This document shows, piece after piece, positions 26,129 through 34,818 of a stretch of DNA of 64,000 nt. Origin of the DNA: G965202915 sp965205955. Its GTDB lineage: Bacteria; Pseudomonadota; Gammaproteobacteria; Eutrophobiales; Eutrophobiaceae. The DNA lies in assembly GCA_965205955.1 (NCBI GenBank), contig OZ242192.1:1364001-1428000 (forward strand). The letters are read 5' to 3'. The notes under the pieces are model-generated. The model made no database searches. It saw nothing but the letters and a program-made list of their open reading frames with translations, and had not been told where the DNA came from. The position numbers were made by a program, and so were the translations under genes. Each line of letters opens with the position of its first letter. Position 1 is the first letter of the stretch.

Positions 26129-26804
26129 AGCGTCTTCACAAATTATCAGTTGTAGTCGAGTCGGCAAGGTCGTCCCCGATGTGGAAGGGACGATCTCTAT
26201 ACTCGATAATATTACTCTGGAAGTGAATGCGGGGGAAACTATCGCGATCATCGGCCGCTCCGGATCCGGTAAAACCACCCTGCTCAGCCTGCTTGCCGGT
26301 CTGGATATTCCGACTTCGGGCAGCATCCGCTTATTCCGCAATTCGCTGGAAGGTCTGAATGAAGATGCGCGCGCCGAATTGCGCAAGCGGTATATCGGTT
26401 TTGTATTCCAGGCCTTTCATCTGATCCCCGGATTTACCGCACTGGAAAATGTGATGCTGCCGCTGGAGATCAATGACAACAGGGAGGCCGGCGGGCTTGC
26501 GGAAAAATTGCTTGAGCAGGTGGGCGTTGCCCATCGTTCGCGGCATTATCCCGCCACCTTGTCCGGCGGTGAGCAGCAACGGGTTGCCATTGCCCGCGCC
26601 TTTGCCACTACACCACCCTTGCTGCTGGCCGACGAACCCACCGGAAACCTGGACACCGAAACGGGGAAAAGAGTGATCGATCTGTTATTCAAACTGAACC
26701 GGGAGCAGGGGACTGCATTGATATTGGTGACCCATGATGAGTCTTTGACGGAGCGTTGCGACCGCCGCCTGCGTTTGATCGATGGGCGGCTGGAGTCATT
26801 GTAG
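26121..26804 (+). CDS. ybbA: ABC transporter ATP-binding protein YbbA
   Basis: A 227-residue MacB/LolD-type ATPase. Walker A GRSGSGKT at 45-52, Q-loop FVFQAFHLIPGFTALENV, signature LSGGEQQRVAIARA near 147, Walker B LLLADEPTGNLD. Paired with the FtsX-like permease YbbP, whose ATG comes one base after this stop. YbbAP-type transporters extract or shuttle hydrophobic molecules at the inner membrane; a link to the neighbouring TesA is traditional but unproven. Confidence 0.95.
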   Translation: MDIASSQIISCSRVGKVVPDVEGTISILDNITLEVNAGETIAIIGRSGSGKTTLLSLLAGLDIPTSGSIRLFRNSLEGLNEDARAELRKRYIGFVFQAFHLIPGFTALENVMLPLEINDNREAGGLAEKLLEQVGVAHRSRHYPATLSGGEQQRVAIARAFATTPPLLLADEPTGNLDTETGKRVIDLLFKLNREQGTALILVTHDESLTERCDRRLRLIDGRLESL

Positions 26805-26805
26805 G

Positions 26806-29277
26806 ATGTTGATTTTCTACGGCAGATTCATCCAGCGGCAATGGCGGCTGTCCGCGATTCGCTTGCTGTGCGGCGCAATTGCGATTGCCTGTGCGGCCGC
26901 ATTCAGCATTACATTACTGGGCAACCGGTTGGAACGGCTGTTCGATAATCAGTCCAAAGAAGTGCTTGCGGCCGATCTGGTGCTGCAATCGACCAAAAGA
27001 TTGACTTCGCAACAGACAGAGATCATCGATCGATCGGCACTGTCTAAGGCGCAGATCCTGCTGTTTCCCACCATGGCGAATGGCAATGAAAAATTCCTGT
27101 TAAGCAGCGTGAAGGCGGTATCCGATGCCTATCCATTGCGCGGCAAATTGCAGGTCAGTGATTCCCTGTTCGGAGAGCCAATCGCAATCAGTCATGGCCC
27201 CTCACCGGGGGAGGTGTGGGTCGAGGATCGCGTACTGCATGAGCTGGGTCTTTCTCCGGGCGGGACGGTCAATATCGGCGAGCGCAGTTTGAAGATAGCC
27301 CGGATATTGGTATTTGAACCCGATCGCGGCGCCAGTTTCTACAGCTTTACCCCGCGCATCATGATGCACTGGAACGACGTCGATTCAACCGGAGTAGTGG
27401 AACCGGGCAGCCGGGTCAAGTTTCGCTATCTTTTTTCCGGCGAGGCCGGCGCGGTGGCCGGTCTGCAGCAGCGTTTTCTGCCCACATTGCAACTCAATCA
27501 AAAATTCATCACCGTCGATGAGGCCAATGAGACACTGGCCTCGGTACTGGAGCGCGCCTTCCGTTTCTTGTACCTTACCGCCTTGATCGCGGTCTTATTG
27601 GGTGCGGTCAGCGTGGCGCTGGCCAGCTATCAATACGCGGCGGAGATGACACATCAATATGCGCTGCTGCGCTGCCTGGGGCTGCGGGGCAGGCGCTTAT
27701 ACGGCGCGATACTGGTGCCTTTTTTTGTCTTTACCCTCGCCGCGACCGGCGTCGGTCTTTTGCTGGGCGGGGGCATCCATTGGCTCATGCTGCAAGGACT
27801 GGGTGATGAGTTGATAAGGGATTCGTTGCCCGCCCCTTCAATGAAGCCATTCTGGATAAGCGGCGTTACCGTGCTACTGATCGTCTCGAGTTTTGCCTGG
27901 CCGTTTTTGAAGAGACTGCTGGATACGCCGCCCAGGATCCTGCTGAGCCAGTCGGGATCGGCACAGCCCATCTTCTTTTCCGGCATGGCAATGCCGGTGG
28001 GTCTGGCGGCGCTGGTTTTTGTCGGCACCGGAGAAATTTTAATCAGTTTTTATATTATCGCCTTGCTGGGCCTGTTGATCATGCTCGCCTATCTGCTCAT
28101 CCAGGCAGTAATCAGCCGAATCATCGCCTATAGTAAAACCCGTGCTACCACGCTCAGGCTGGCGGCGCGGATGCTGGGCGCCAACCGGCGCATGACCGGT
28201 TTGCAGATTATTGCCATTGCCGTTACCTTCTTTGCGCTCGCGCTGATTCAAACCTTGCGCGATGACCTGATCACATCCTGGCAATCCAAAGTGCCCGACG
28301 ATGCGCCCAATTTTTTCGCGATAAATTTATTCGATGCGGACACGTCGGATTTTATACAACTGCTGGAGCGGGAGCGCATCCCGCACAGTCCATTATATCC
28401 GGTGGTTCGCGGCCGATTGAGCGCGGTGAATGACGTGCCGATACGCGAATATGTCGGCAAGGGATCGGGGCGCGATCATGAATCATTGAACCGCGACCTG
28501 GCCTTGACCTGGAGCAGGGACTTGCCCGCCGAGAATAAAATCATCGAAGGGAAATGGCAGGATACCGCCGGCGGGGTATCTGTGGAGCAGGGCGTTGCGG
28601 AGAAACTCAAGCTAAAACTCGGCGACCGGCTGGAATTTACCGCCGATGCCCGCAAGATCGATGCGACCGTGAGCAGCATTCGCACCGTCGAATGGGAATC
28701 TTTCACCCCTAATTTTTATATGATTTTTTACCCGGGCGCGCTGGACGGCCTGCCGATTACCCATATCGCCAGCATGTATATGGACCCCTCGCGGCGGAGC
28801 CTGCTGCCAAGTTTCGTTCAGCAGTTCCCAACGGCCGCATTCTTCGATGTCGATTACCTATTGAGCCGGATACGCGGGATCATTGAACGGGTCAGCGCCG
28901 CAGTCGAGATAATGCTGTATGCCGCCCTGGGCGCAGGTCTGGCGGTGTTTGCCTCAATAGAAATGGTATTGCGCCGCCACCGGAGTTACAGCACGGCCAT
29001 ATATAAATCGCTGGGCGCCGCGACCGGCCTGATCTGGAAGATATACTGCCTGCAATTCATATTGATTGGATTGATAGCCGGAGCGATTGCCTATGGCTTG
29101 AATACTGCAATCGGCATGGTTATTTCGATCTGGTTTATCGAGAGCGATTATATTTTCAATATCAAAACCGCGGCGCTTTGCCTGTTGATCACGCCGACGC
29201 TGGTATTGATTGCAGGCTATATCTCGATATTGCAAAGCGGCCGCACCTCGGCCCGCAACCTGCTGACGGAAATGTAA
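26806..29277 (+). CDS. ybbP: ABC transporter permease YbbP (FtsX-like)
   Basis: An 823-residue permease with a ten-helix plan: one N-terminal helix (about 15-35), a periplasmic MacB-PCD-like domain to about 240, three helices (about 250-370), a central pair (about 395-440), a second periplasmic domain and three C-terminal helices (FtsX domain, ALGAGLAVFASIEMVLRRHR). I place the start at ATG 26806 directly after the ybbA stop; the frame is open into ybbA but without homology. Operon with ybbA. Confidence 0.94.
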   Translation: MLIFYGRFIQRQWRLSAIRLLCGAIAIACAAAFSITLLGNRLERLFDNQSKEVLAADLVLQSTKRLTSQQTEIIDRSALSKAQILLFPTMANGNEKFLLSSVKAVSDAYPLRGKLQVSDSLFGEPIAISHGPSPGEVWVEDRVLHELGLSPGGTVNIGERSLKIARILVFEPDRGASFYSFTPRIMMHWNDVDSTGVVEPGSRVKFRYLFSGEAGAVAGLQQRFLPTLQLNQKFITVDEANETLASVLERAFRFLYLTALIAVLLGAVSVALASYQYAAEMTHQYALLRCLGLRGRRLYGAILVPFFVFTLAATGVGLLLGGGIHWLMLQGLGDELIRDSLPAPSMKPFWISGVTVLLIVSSFAWPFLKRLLDTPPRILLSQSGSAQPIFFSGMAMPVGLAALVFVGTGEILISFYIIALLGLLIMLAYLLIQAVISRIIAYSKTRATTLRLAARMLGANRRMTGLQIIAIAVTFFALALIQTLRDDLITSWQSKVPDDAPNFFAINLFDADTSDFIQLLERERIPHSPLYPVVRGRLSAVNDVPIREYVGKGSGRDHESLNRDLALTWSRDLPAENKIIEGKWQDTAGGVSVEQGVAEKLKLKLGDRLEFTADARKIDATVSSIRTVEWESFTPNFYMIFYPGALDGLPITHIASMYMDPSRRSLLPSFVQQFPTAAFFDVDYLLSRIRGIIERVSAAVEIMLYAALGAGLAVFASIEMVLRRHRSYSTAIYKSLGAATGLIWKIYCLQFILIGLIAGAIAYGLNTAIGMVISIWFIESDYIFNIKTAALCLLITPTLVLIAGYISILQSGRTSARNLLTEM

Positions 29278-29302
29278 AAGCGCGGACTACGTCGCTGGAT
29301 AT

Positions 29303-29557
29303 ATGAAAAGCAAATGGAGCGTGTATATTGTTCAATGCGCCGACGGCAGCTATTACACCGGGATAAGCACCGACGTGGAACGACGCATCAGCGAGCATAA
29401 TCAAGGCAAAGCCGCAGCAGCCTATACCCGCGCTAGACGACCGGTAACACTGGTATATCAAGAGTGCGCCGGTTCGCGTTCAATGGCAGGCAAGCGTGAA
29501 TATGAAATCAGACAGCTTAGCAGGGGGGAGAAGCGGGAGTTGATCTGTTGCGAGTGA
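29303..29557 (+). CDS. GIY-YIG domain protein (UPF0213/YhbQ-like)
   Basis: An 84-residue single-domain GIY-YIG protein. The signature reads VYIVQCADGSYYTGIS at about 6-21, the catalytic Arg is in VERRISEHNQGK and the metal-binding Glu in AGKREYEIRQLSRGEK. Small stand-alone members such as YhbQ are poorly understood putative nucleases. Starts 25 bases after ybbP on the same strand. Confidence 0.9.
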   Translation: MKSKWSVYIVQCADGSYYTGISTDVERRISEHNQGKAAAAYTRARRPVTLVYQECAGSRSMAGKREYEIRQLSRGEKRELICCE

Positions 29558-29724
29558 TGTTTGGGGTGGCGGAATGAGATAAAGAAGTGAATATAATAAG
29601 CCAGGCTGGAGCGAAGCCCGTAGGGGTTGAACGATTAGTTTTCGGTATCCTGCAAGACTGCTTGATTTCTCCGGGGAGAGGGCGTACTTTCCGGTGAATT
29701 TTCTTGATACAGGGAGCAATGCGA

Positions 29725-29994
29725 ATGAGCAACCACGACTGGCGGACTAAGAATCAGGTTTATGTGCCATCGGATACCCCGCTGCCTAACCCGGAGAATT
29801 ACGAATGGAGTAAACCGCCAAGAGAGGATCAGCGTATTATTACCAGAGGGGTAGCAAGAAAGGGAGCAGAACTGGAGGTTTTGAACACTCGCTTAGAAAT
29901 AGTGGTGGACGGGGATAAGACACTTGAATTGGTGCGATGGTCATTCCAACAAAATCAACGTCATTTACCGCGAGTGTGCAGGCGGATGATGTGA
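29725..29994 (+). CDS. Small hypothetical protein
   Basis: An 89-residue frame starting at ATG 29725 after GGGAG; the frame is open to 29704. The N-terminal 70 residues look coding (WRTKNQVYVPSDTPLPNP, then TRGVARKGAELEVLNTRL). The last 15 residues look out of character, and the +1 frame there reads GHSNKINVIYRECAGG, so a frameshift near 29940 is possible. No family recognised. It is tail-to-tail with the TdeIII-like nuclease gene. Confidence 0.5.
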   Translation: MSNHDWRTKNQVYVPSDTPLPNPENYEWSKPPREDQRIITRGVARKGAELEVLNTRLEIVVDGDKTLELVRWSFQQNQRHLPRVCRRMM

Positions 29995-30049
29995 GATCAT
30001 GATCGGCCGATATTTGTAGAGAGAGAAATATCGATCAGCTAAGAATCGA

Positions 30050-30853
30050 TCAGCTAAGACCAGTTGAAATTTGATTCAGATTGAATGTTTCAAAATAATC
30101 ATCTATCTCTTTTTTCATACTCATTCCGGCACTTCCAAAGCAAGTAAGCAACTCTTCATAAGCACCGTCACCACCAAGAAAGTTCCAGAAATCCTCTCCC
30201 ACCATCAATTCCTTATCCAGGTCAAGCATGCCCCTGATCGTCCATCTCTGATATGGTTTCGGATAGTATGGGTTGTAAGGCATTGCAATAACCGTGTTAA
30301 TTGATGCCTCAGGATCTTTTGCTAAAAATATAGCACACCACTCCAACAGTTTTTGTTTGTGCCCCTTGAAACCCTCTGTATTAGGTTTTGCCGTTTTCAA
30401 ATCAAACATATAGACGCTGCCATCATGCCTCTCAACAAATAAGTCAACTTTGGAAGTTTTCGTTTTTATAAATGCTCCTTTTGTCGCAAGTTTTCTAATT
30501 TCTTCTATTTCTTTCCCTTTTGATACCACACCATCTGCGACAGAAAGTTTGTTCATAATATCAGTTATCTTATGCTGCGCTTCTTTAGCCATTTCACTAC
30601 CAAGTGTATACTGTTTAATGGCATTTTTATGGTTCAGTTTTGCTAAAGTCTCGGCAACCGGCTCAAATATGGAAGTTCCAAATGTTGTATGCAAACCTTG
30701 AATGAAAGAATAGAGTGCCATTCTGTCTTTTCCTAGCAGATTATGATGAAAAGGCATATATTTTGTCTCAGGTTTGTAATTTTTAAACTTATTCCTGAGG
30801 CTGTCACAAATAATCTGCACTATCTCTTTTTTATGTTTTGTTGTAAAAGTCAT
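30050..30853 (-). CDS. TdeIII-family type II restriction endonuclease
   Basis: The 267-residue protein resembles the TdeIII family of type II nucleases. A PD-(D/E)xK active site is visible as Asp137 (SKVDLFVE), Asp151 and Lys153 (MFDLKTAKPN). The gene overlaps the methyltransferase by four bases (ATGA), so the pair is co-translated with the methyltransferase first, which protects the host. TdeIII is reported to cut GGNCC; whether this one does is unknown. Base composition is clearly A+T-richer than the housekeeping genes on either side, suggesting acquisition. Confidence 0.85.
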   Translation of the reverse strand: MTFTTKHKKEIVQIICDSLRNKFKNYKPETKYMPFHHNLLGKDRMALYSFIQGLHTTFGTSIFEPVAETLAKLNHKNAIKQYTLGSEMAKEAQHKITDIMNKLSVADGVVSKGKEIEEIRKLATKGAFIKTKTSKVDLFVERHDGSVYMFDLKTAKPNTEGFKGHKQKLLEWCAIFLAKDPEASINTVIAMPYNPYYPKPYQRWTIRGMLDLDKELMVGEDFWNFLGGDGAYEELLTCFGSAGMSMKKEIDDYFETFNLNQISTGLS

Positions 30854-32475
30854 TTCAACCCCTTCAAATGAAATATAATTTCCGAATAAGCCGCCTTGTC
30901 TTTCTCTGTCCTGTTGAGAACCGGGCGCTTGTGTTTGTTCACTATTTGCATATCTGCAAGTTTGGCAATTGACGGGTACAAGTTGTATTTGTCATTGGCA
31001 ACAATAAAAATATTGAAATCATCTGTAAGGTATTTTCTGCAATTGCATAAAACCTCGGCAATCGATTCCGCATAACTTTGTCTTGCTTTTACACCCTGAC
31101 CTTTTGACAATGGGCCTATTTCAAGCTCGTCGTTTCTTTCAAATCCGAAGAGATCATATGCGTAAGCGTGCTGTTCGTGATAATCGATCAAACCCACATA
31201 GGGTGGGCTGGTGAATATCCCATTTATTCCTTGTTTCTTTACTTGTTCGCCAAGTTGTTTTCTTCTCTTTGACAAACTAGCAGACAAGTCTATTTTTCTG
31301 GAATCTCCCTGCAAACAGATTTGATTGGTTTCAGTGCGTAATCGATCAAACTCTTGAAGTCTGTTTTTGGTATCTTCACCGTATCTTTTCCACCATGAAT
31401 AAGCGGAAAAAAGGGGCTTGCAAACCTTGCCGTGCTTTCTACAGTAATACGGTTTGGTTACGGGATTTTTCAATGTTGCCAAATCTGCATGGGTTGTCGC
31501 TCTGCACGATCGGACTGTTCGACTGAGAATGATTCCCAGGATTTTTTTGATTTTAGGGTCTTTGACTTCTTTGATATGTTGAAACAAAAAATCTATTTCG
31601 TCTCTGACCGGCTTCAAAAACCATTTTTCTATAAAACGACCATTTCCGGTTTGTTCAATTTGCAAGCGGTATTTTTTCACTAGCCTGCCAAATATAGGGA
31701 TAAACTGTTTTTCTTTTTCAGAACAATACGCTTCTTCGTTTATCTCTCCGGTTCTGATTTTTTTCTTGAAACCAGGTGTCGGAAAGTACTTGCTGTTAAA
31801 AATATTCAATTCTTCTAACAGTGCTTGCTCAAACTCCGTATTTACAGCTTTATTTATCTTTTGTTGAAAAGATTGCCCTATCCTGGCAAGCTCATCCCGG
31901 AGTTTGGAAAAATTATGTTTTGATACTTTCATATTAGAAATCAAAGCGTTGAATGCCGAAACATCGACACCAACGGCATGAATTCCCAGTTCATTTGCCT
32001 GTACAAGCGTCGTTCCGCTGCCGCAAAACGGGTCTAATACAATATCGCCGGATTGGAAAAACGCCTCTTTCTTGAATTCGTCGGTATTGCCGTCCAGAAA
32101 ATACTCGACTAACTGAGGTATAAATTTCCCTTTGTACGGATGAAGCCGATGAACATGCTTGGTCGTATCTTTCTCTTTCAAGAAGTCAAACGAAAGGTGC
32201 CAATTCAAGTCATTTCCAAGTTTCTTTTTCCAATCCGTTTCACGTTTGCCATGAAAACCTTCGTAGTAGCGGGTAAGCTCTGCTTTGCTAATAACAATTA
32301 TGCCGTTTTCCGAATACTTGTTAATTCTTCCATATTGAATTAGATACGAGATATTGGAGGGGGTCACATTCTTGCTTAGATATTGAGACGCCCAAACGCT
32401 CGCCTGGCGTATGGCAATCAAATCCTGGCCTGCTTCAATTTGAAGTTGCGATTTTGTTGTGTTCATGGAGGGCAT
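30850..32475 (-). CDS. Type II site-specific DNA methyltransferase
   Basis: A 541-residue amino-methyltransferase with SAM motif DPFCGSGTTL (about 153-162) before catalytic motif TSPPYVG (about 425). The SPPY form is typical of N4-cytosine enzymes, though N6-adenine cannot be excluded. The N-terminal 60 residues look like a small HTH (TPSNISYLIQYGRI then VISKAELTRYYE). A long middle region (200-400) likely holds target recognition. Partner of the TdeIII-like nuclease, and six bases after the zinc-ribbon gene. Confidence 0.9.
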   Translation of the reverse strand: MPSMNTTKSQLQIEAGQDLIAIRQASVWASQYLSKNVTPSNISYLIQYGRINKYSENGIIVISKAELTRYYEGFHGKRETDWKKKLGNDLNWHLSFDFLKEKDTTKHVHRLHPYKGKFIPQLVEYFLDGNTDEFKKEAFFQSGDIVLDPFCGSGTTLVQANELGIHAVGVDVSAFNALISNMKVSKHNFSKLRDELARIGQSFQQKINKAVNTEFEQALLEELNIFNSKYFPTPGFKKKIRTGEINEEAYCSEKEKQFIPIFGRLVKKYRLQIEQTGNGRFIEKWFLKPVRDEIDFLFQHIKEVKDPKIKKILGIILSRTVRSCRATTHADLATLKNPVTKPYYCRKHGKVCKPLFSAYSWWKRYGEDTKNRLQEFDRLRTETNQICLQGDSRKIDLSASLSKRRKQLGEQVKKQGINGIFTSPPYVGLIDYHEQHAYAYDLFGFERNDELEIGPLSKGQGVKARQSYAESIAEVLCNCRKYLTDDFNIFIVANDKYNLYPSIAKLADMQIVNKHKRPVLNRTEKDKAAYSEIIFHLKGLK

Positions 32476-32481
32476 CCTATC

Positions 32482-32712
32482 TTAACCGTAAAATCCTATA
32501 TCATCCAAGTCCAACCCCTCGCCGCATTGATTGCATGCAATATGGTCAATGCTATGATCCTGGCTGGTAACATTATCAAATATCGTGGGGTCATCCTTTG
32601 GAAACCTTAAGATCTCTACAGCTGTTGTTGCCGCCCGAAACTTGTCATTGCCGCAAGTCCCACATTGGATGAAACGGCTTTCCTGGCTCCCTTGCTTGTT
32701 GTCTTTTTTCAT
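32482..32712 (-). CDS. Small zinc-ribbon protein at the head of the type II R-M operon
   Basis: A 76-residue protein with two CxxC pairs, Cys17/Cys20 (QCGTCGN) and Cys60/Cys63 (CNQCGEG), arranged as a zinc ribbon. ATG 32712 follows AGAGAG; the frame is open to 32808 but the extra residues lack character. It lies six bases before the methyltransferase start on the same strand, so it is probably the first gene of the operon. It may be a controller or accessory protein, but it has no HTH like classical C proteins. Function unknown. Confidence 0.6.
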   Translation of the reverse strand: MKKDNKQGSQESRFIQCGTCGNDKFRAATTAVEILRFPKDDPTIFDNVTSQDHSIDHIACNQCGEGLDLDDIGFYG

Positions 32713-33068
32713 CGATGTGCTCTCTTTTGTTTTGTCTGTCCGAAAACAGCGATCTTGACCAACCCCGGCAGTCCGAAAAATTGTAAGGGACCTTTTACCA
32801 TTACGCAACCCGCCCGATCATTTTTTGTTGCCGAAACAATCCCCAACGGCGCCCATTCTCTACATCGATTGTCTGGCAAAAGAAATAAAACCGCCCACCG
32901 CCGGCTACAGCACAAAGCGCCGGCAACGTCATCCAGCTCCGCCAGATGCCAGGCTGCTTTGATCAAGCGGGCGCTCTCATCCGCATCGGCCGCACCAAAA
33001 TAGGATTGCAGGAATAAAAATTTGGTCTCCAGTTCGGCACGGCTTAAGCAACAGTCTCCACCGGGGCA
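32713..33068 (-). other. Region without an assignable gene; coding-like minus-strand frame
   Basis: The minus frame is open from 33068 to 32709 without an early ATG. Its upstream part (SRAELETKFLFLQSYFG, then RLIKAAWHLAELDD) has protein-like composition, the downstream part does not. It may be the remnant of a gene broken when the R-M cassette entered. No family recognised. Confidence 0.3.
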
Positions 33069-33107
33069 TTATTCAGTATCAGTTTTGAAATATACAGGGG
33101 GCACGGC

Positions 33108-33197
33108 ATGGCAGAACCGGAAAGAGTAAATTTAGAATCGATGAATATAGCGGAAGAAAAACGCGCGCGGCTTAAAAGCCTGTTCCGAGCATCCTAA
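33108..33197 (+). pseudogene. mod: Relic of a type III R-M methyltransferase (mod) N-terminus
   Basis: ATG 33108 follows a good AGGGGG site and opens a 29-codon frame, MAEPERVNLESMNIAEEKRA then RLKSLFRAS and stop. It matches the usual beginning of type III Mod-like methyltransferases (NIAEEKRAxLKxLFPEVF), where the family would continue for 500 or more residues. The rest is deleted; the res relic follows 80 bases later in the order expected of a mod-res operon. Confidence 0.6.
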
Positions 33198-33277
33198 TCA
33201 ATTATGCAGCAAATTGACCCTTACAAAGACTTTACGTCACGCCTCAAGCTCCTTGCCGTTGTTGTGTCCCGGTCGAT

Positions 33278-33481
33278 AGCTCTCGTATTAAATTCGATCC
33301 CTCGCTGGAATATCAGCAGGGCGCCATCGCCGCCGTGGTCAATGCGTTTGCAGGCCAGCAGATCGTTCAATCCGACTTTGAAATAAGCGCCGCTGGTGAA
33401 ACCGGGCTGGTTCTATCCAATCTTGGTATCGGCAACCATATCACGCTGGATGACGAGCAGCTACTGGCCAACGTCCACTAG
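33278..33481 (+). pseudogene. res: Relic of a type III restriction enzyme (res) N-terminus
   Basis: From about 33284 the frame reads RIKFDPSLEYQQGAIAAVV, then SDFEISAAGETGLVLSNLGI and ITLDDEQLLANVH before a TAG at 33479. This is the characteristic N-terminus of type III Res subunits (KFDxxLxYQxxAI...GIGNxLTLxxEQLLxN). The helicase and nuclease parts are missing. It follows the mod relic, so a type III system was present and has been deleted. Confidence 0.65.
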
Positions 33482-33586
33482 CCGAATTTTGGCAAGGCAC
33501 AGTCGGGGCAGAATTATCGTGCATGCGTTTGCAGGTGTACTATAATGCCAGATAGCATGTGTTTGGTGGTTTTTAACGAGGTATGT

Positions 33587-33979
33587 ATGACGGAGCGTGT
33601 GGAAAAAACCGAGCGGGAATGGCAGGAGCAGCTCACTCCCGAGCAGTACCGGGTTTGCCGGATGAAAGGCACGGAGCCGGCCTTTACCGGCGAATACTAT
33701 GAGTGCGGGGATGCGGGAATATATACATGTTCCTGTTGCGGGATTGCTTTGTTCGACTCGGATACCAAGTTCGATTCGGGGACCGGTTGGCCGAGTTTTT
33801 ATCAGCCGCTGGATAACTCGATAAAGACCGAGGCGGATGATAGTTTGGGAATGCGGCGGGTTGAGGTGATGTGCGCGGCTTGTGATGCTCATCTTGGGCA
33901 TGTGTTCGACGATGGGCCTAAGCCGACCGGGCAGCGTTATTGCATAAACTCGATATCGTTGAAACTGGATAAGAGATAG
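33587..33979 (+). CDS. msrB: Peptide-methionine (R)-S-oxide reductase MsrB
   Basis: A 130-residue repair enzyme for oxidised methionine. Zinc-binding pairs Cys48/Cys51 and Cys96/Cys99, substrate loop GTGWPSF at 65-71, catalytic Cys119 in GQRYCINS. ATG 33587 has GAGG five bases upstream; the frame is open to 33545. A TATAAT at 33541-33546 may be the -10 element. Stands alone as MsrB, with no MsrA fusion. Confidence 0.96.
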   Translation: MTERVEKTEREWQEQLTPEQYRVCRMKGTEPAFTGEYYECGDAGIYTCSCCGIALFDSDTKFDSGTGWPSFYQPLDNSIKTEADDSLGMRRVEVMCAACDAHLGHVFDDGPKPTGQRYCINSISLKLDKR

Positions 33980-34026
33980 ATGACCGTATCCCCGGTATTA
34001 CAATAGCTGAAATAAGGAGGTTCGCG

Positions 34027-34773
34027 ATGCGCAATAGATTCAAATTGGTTTTGATAGGAATGTGTTTTATCTCTTCGTCCGTTGCGGCGGAGGTGCTGAT
34101 AACCAGCCCGGACACTCGGGTCGGCTTGCTTGAGCTCTATACTTCCGAGGGGTGCAGCAGTTGTCCTCCTGCGGACAAATGGCTGAGCAAATTAAAACAG
34201 GACAAGCGCTTATGGTCGTCATTGGTTCCGGTCGCGTTTCATGTGGACTATTGGGATTATATAGGCTGGAAGGATCGATTCGCCTCGCCTGAATACAGCC
34301 TCAGGCAGCGTGATTATGCCAGAAGCAAGAATCTGAAAACGGTTTATACCCCTGGATTTTTGCTGAATGGCAAAGAGTGGCGCTCCTTTTTTGGATTGAA
34401 AAGGTTGTCTGTCGGTAATCAGCCTGGGGCGGGCGTTTTATCGCTGCGTCTGGATGGATCGAATGTCACGGCAAACTATATTCCTGAAAAAAATGAGAAA
34501 AATAATCTGATCGTGAATATCGCATTGCTTGGCTTTGACATATCCACCGATGTAAATGCCGGCGAAAACCACGGACGCACCTTAAAGCATGATTTTGTAG
34601 TGCTGGGATACAAGACGGCGGCATTGAATGTATCCGGCAACGGCTATAGCGCCAGCATGAGTCTGCCTGAGCCTGTGGTCAAGGCCGGCAAATACGGCTT
34701 GGCCGCATGGGTGAATACCGCGCAGAACCTGACACCGATTCAGGCGGCCGGCGGTTATATCGATATACAGTAA
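34027..34773 (+). CDS. Exported DUF1223 (thioredoxin-like) protein
   Basis: A 248-residue DUF1223 protein. N-terminal signal peptide (about 1-21, ending SSVAA), then LLELYTSEGCSSCPPADKWL with a CxxC pair, and FHVDYWDYIGWKDRFASP, both typical of the family. The fold is thioredoxin-like, so a periplasmic redox role is plausible; activity is not established for the family. AAGGAGG lies just before ATG 34027. Next to msrB, which could fit a shared oxidative-repair theme. Confidence 0.9.
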   Translation: MRNRFKLVLIGMCFISSSVAAEVLITSPDTRVGLLELYTSEGCSSCPPADKWLSKLKQDKRLWSSLVPVAFHVDYWDYIGWKDRFASPEYSLRQRDYARSKNLKTVYTPGFLLNGKEWRSFFGLKRLSVGNQPGAGVLSLRLDGSNVTANYIPEKNEKNNLIVNIALLGFDISTDVNAGENHGRTLKHDFVVLGYKTAALNVSGNGYSASMSLPEPVVKAGKYGLAAWVNTAQNLTPIQAAGGYIDIQ

Positions 34774-34818
34774 TAAGGCCGAAAGTATCTGACCGGCATC
34801 AGGATTTTCGTCGACTAC

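Noticed and set aside
29560..29700. Possible tRNA or small RNA downstream of the GIY-YIG gene
   Set aside because: No cloverleaf could be formed and no T-loop consensus is present.
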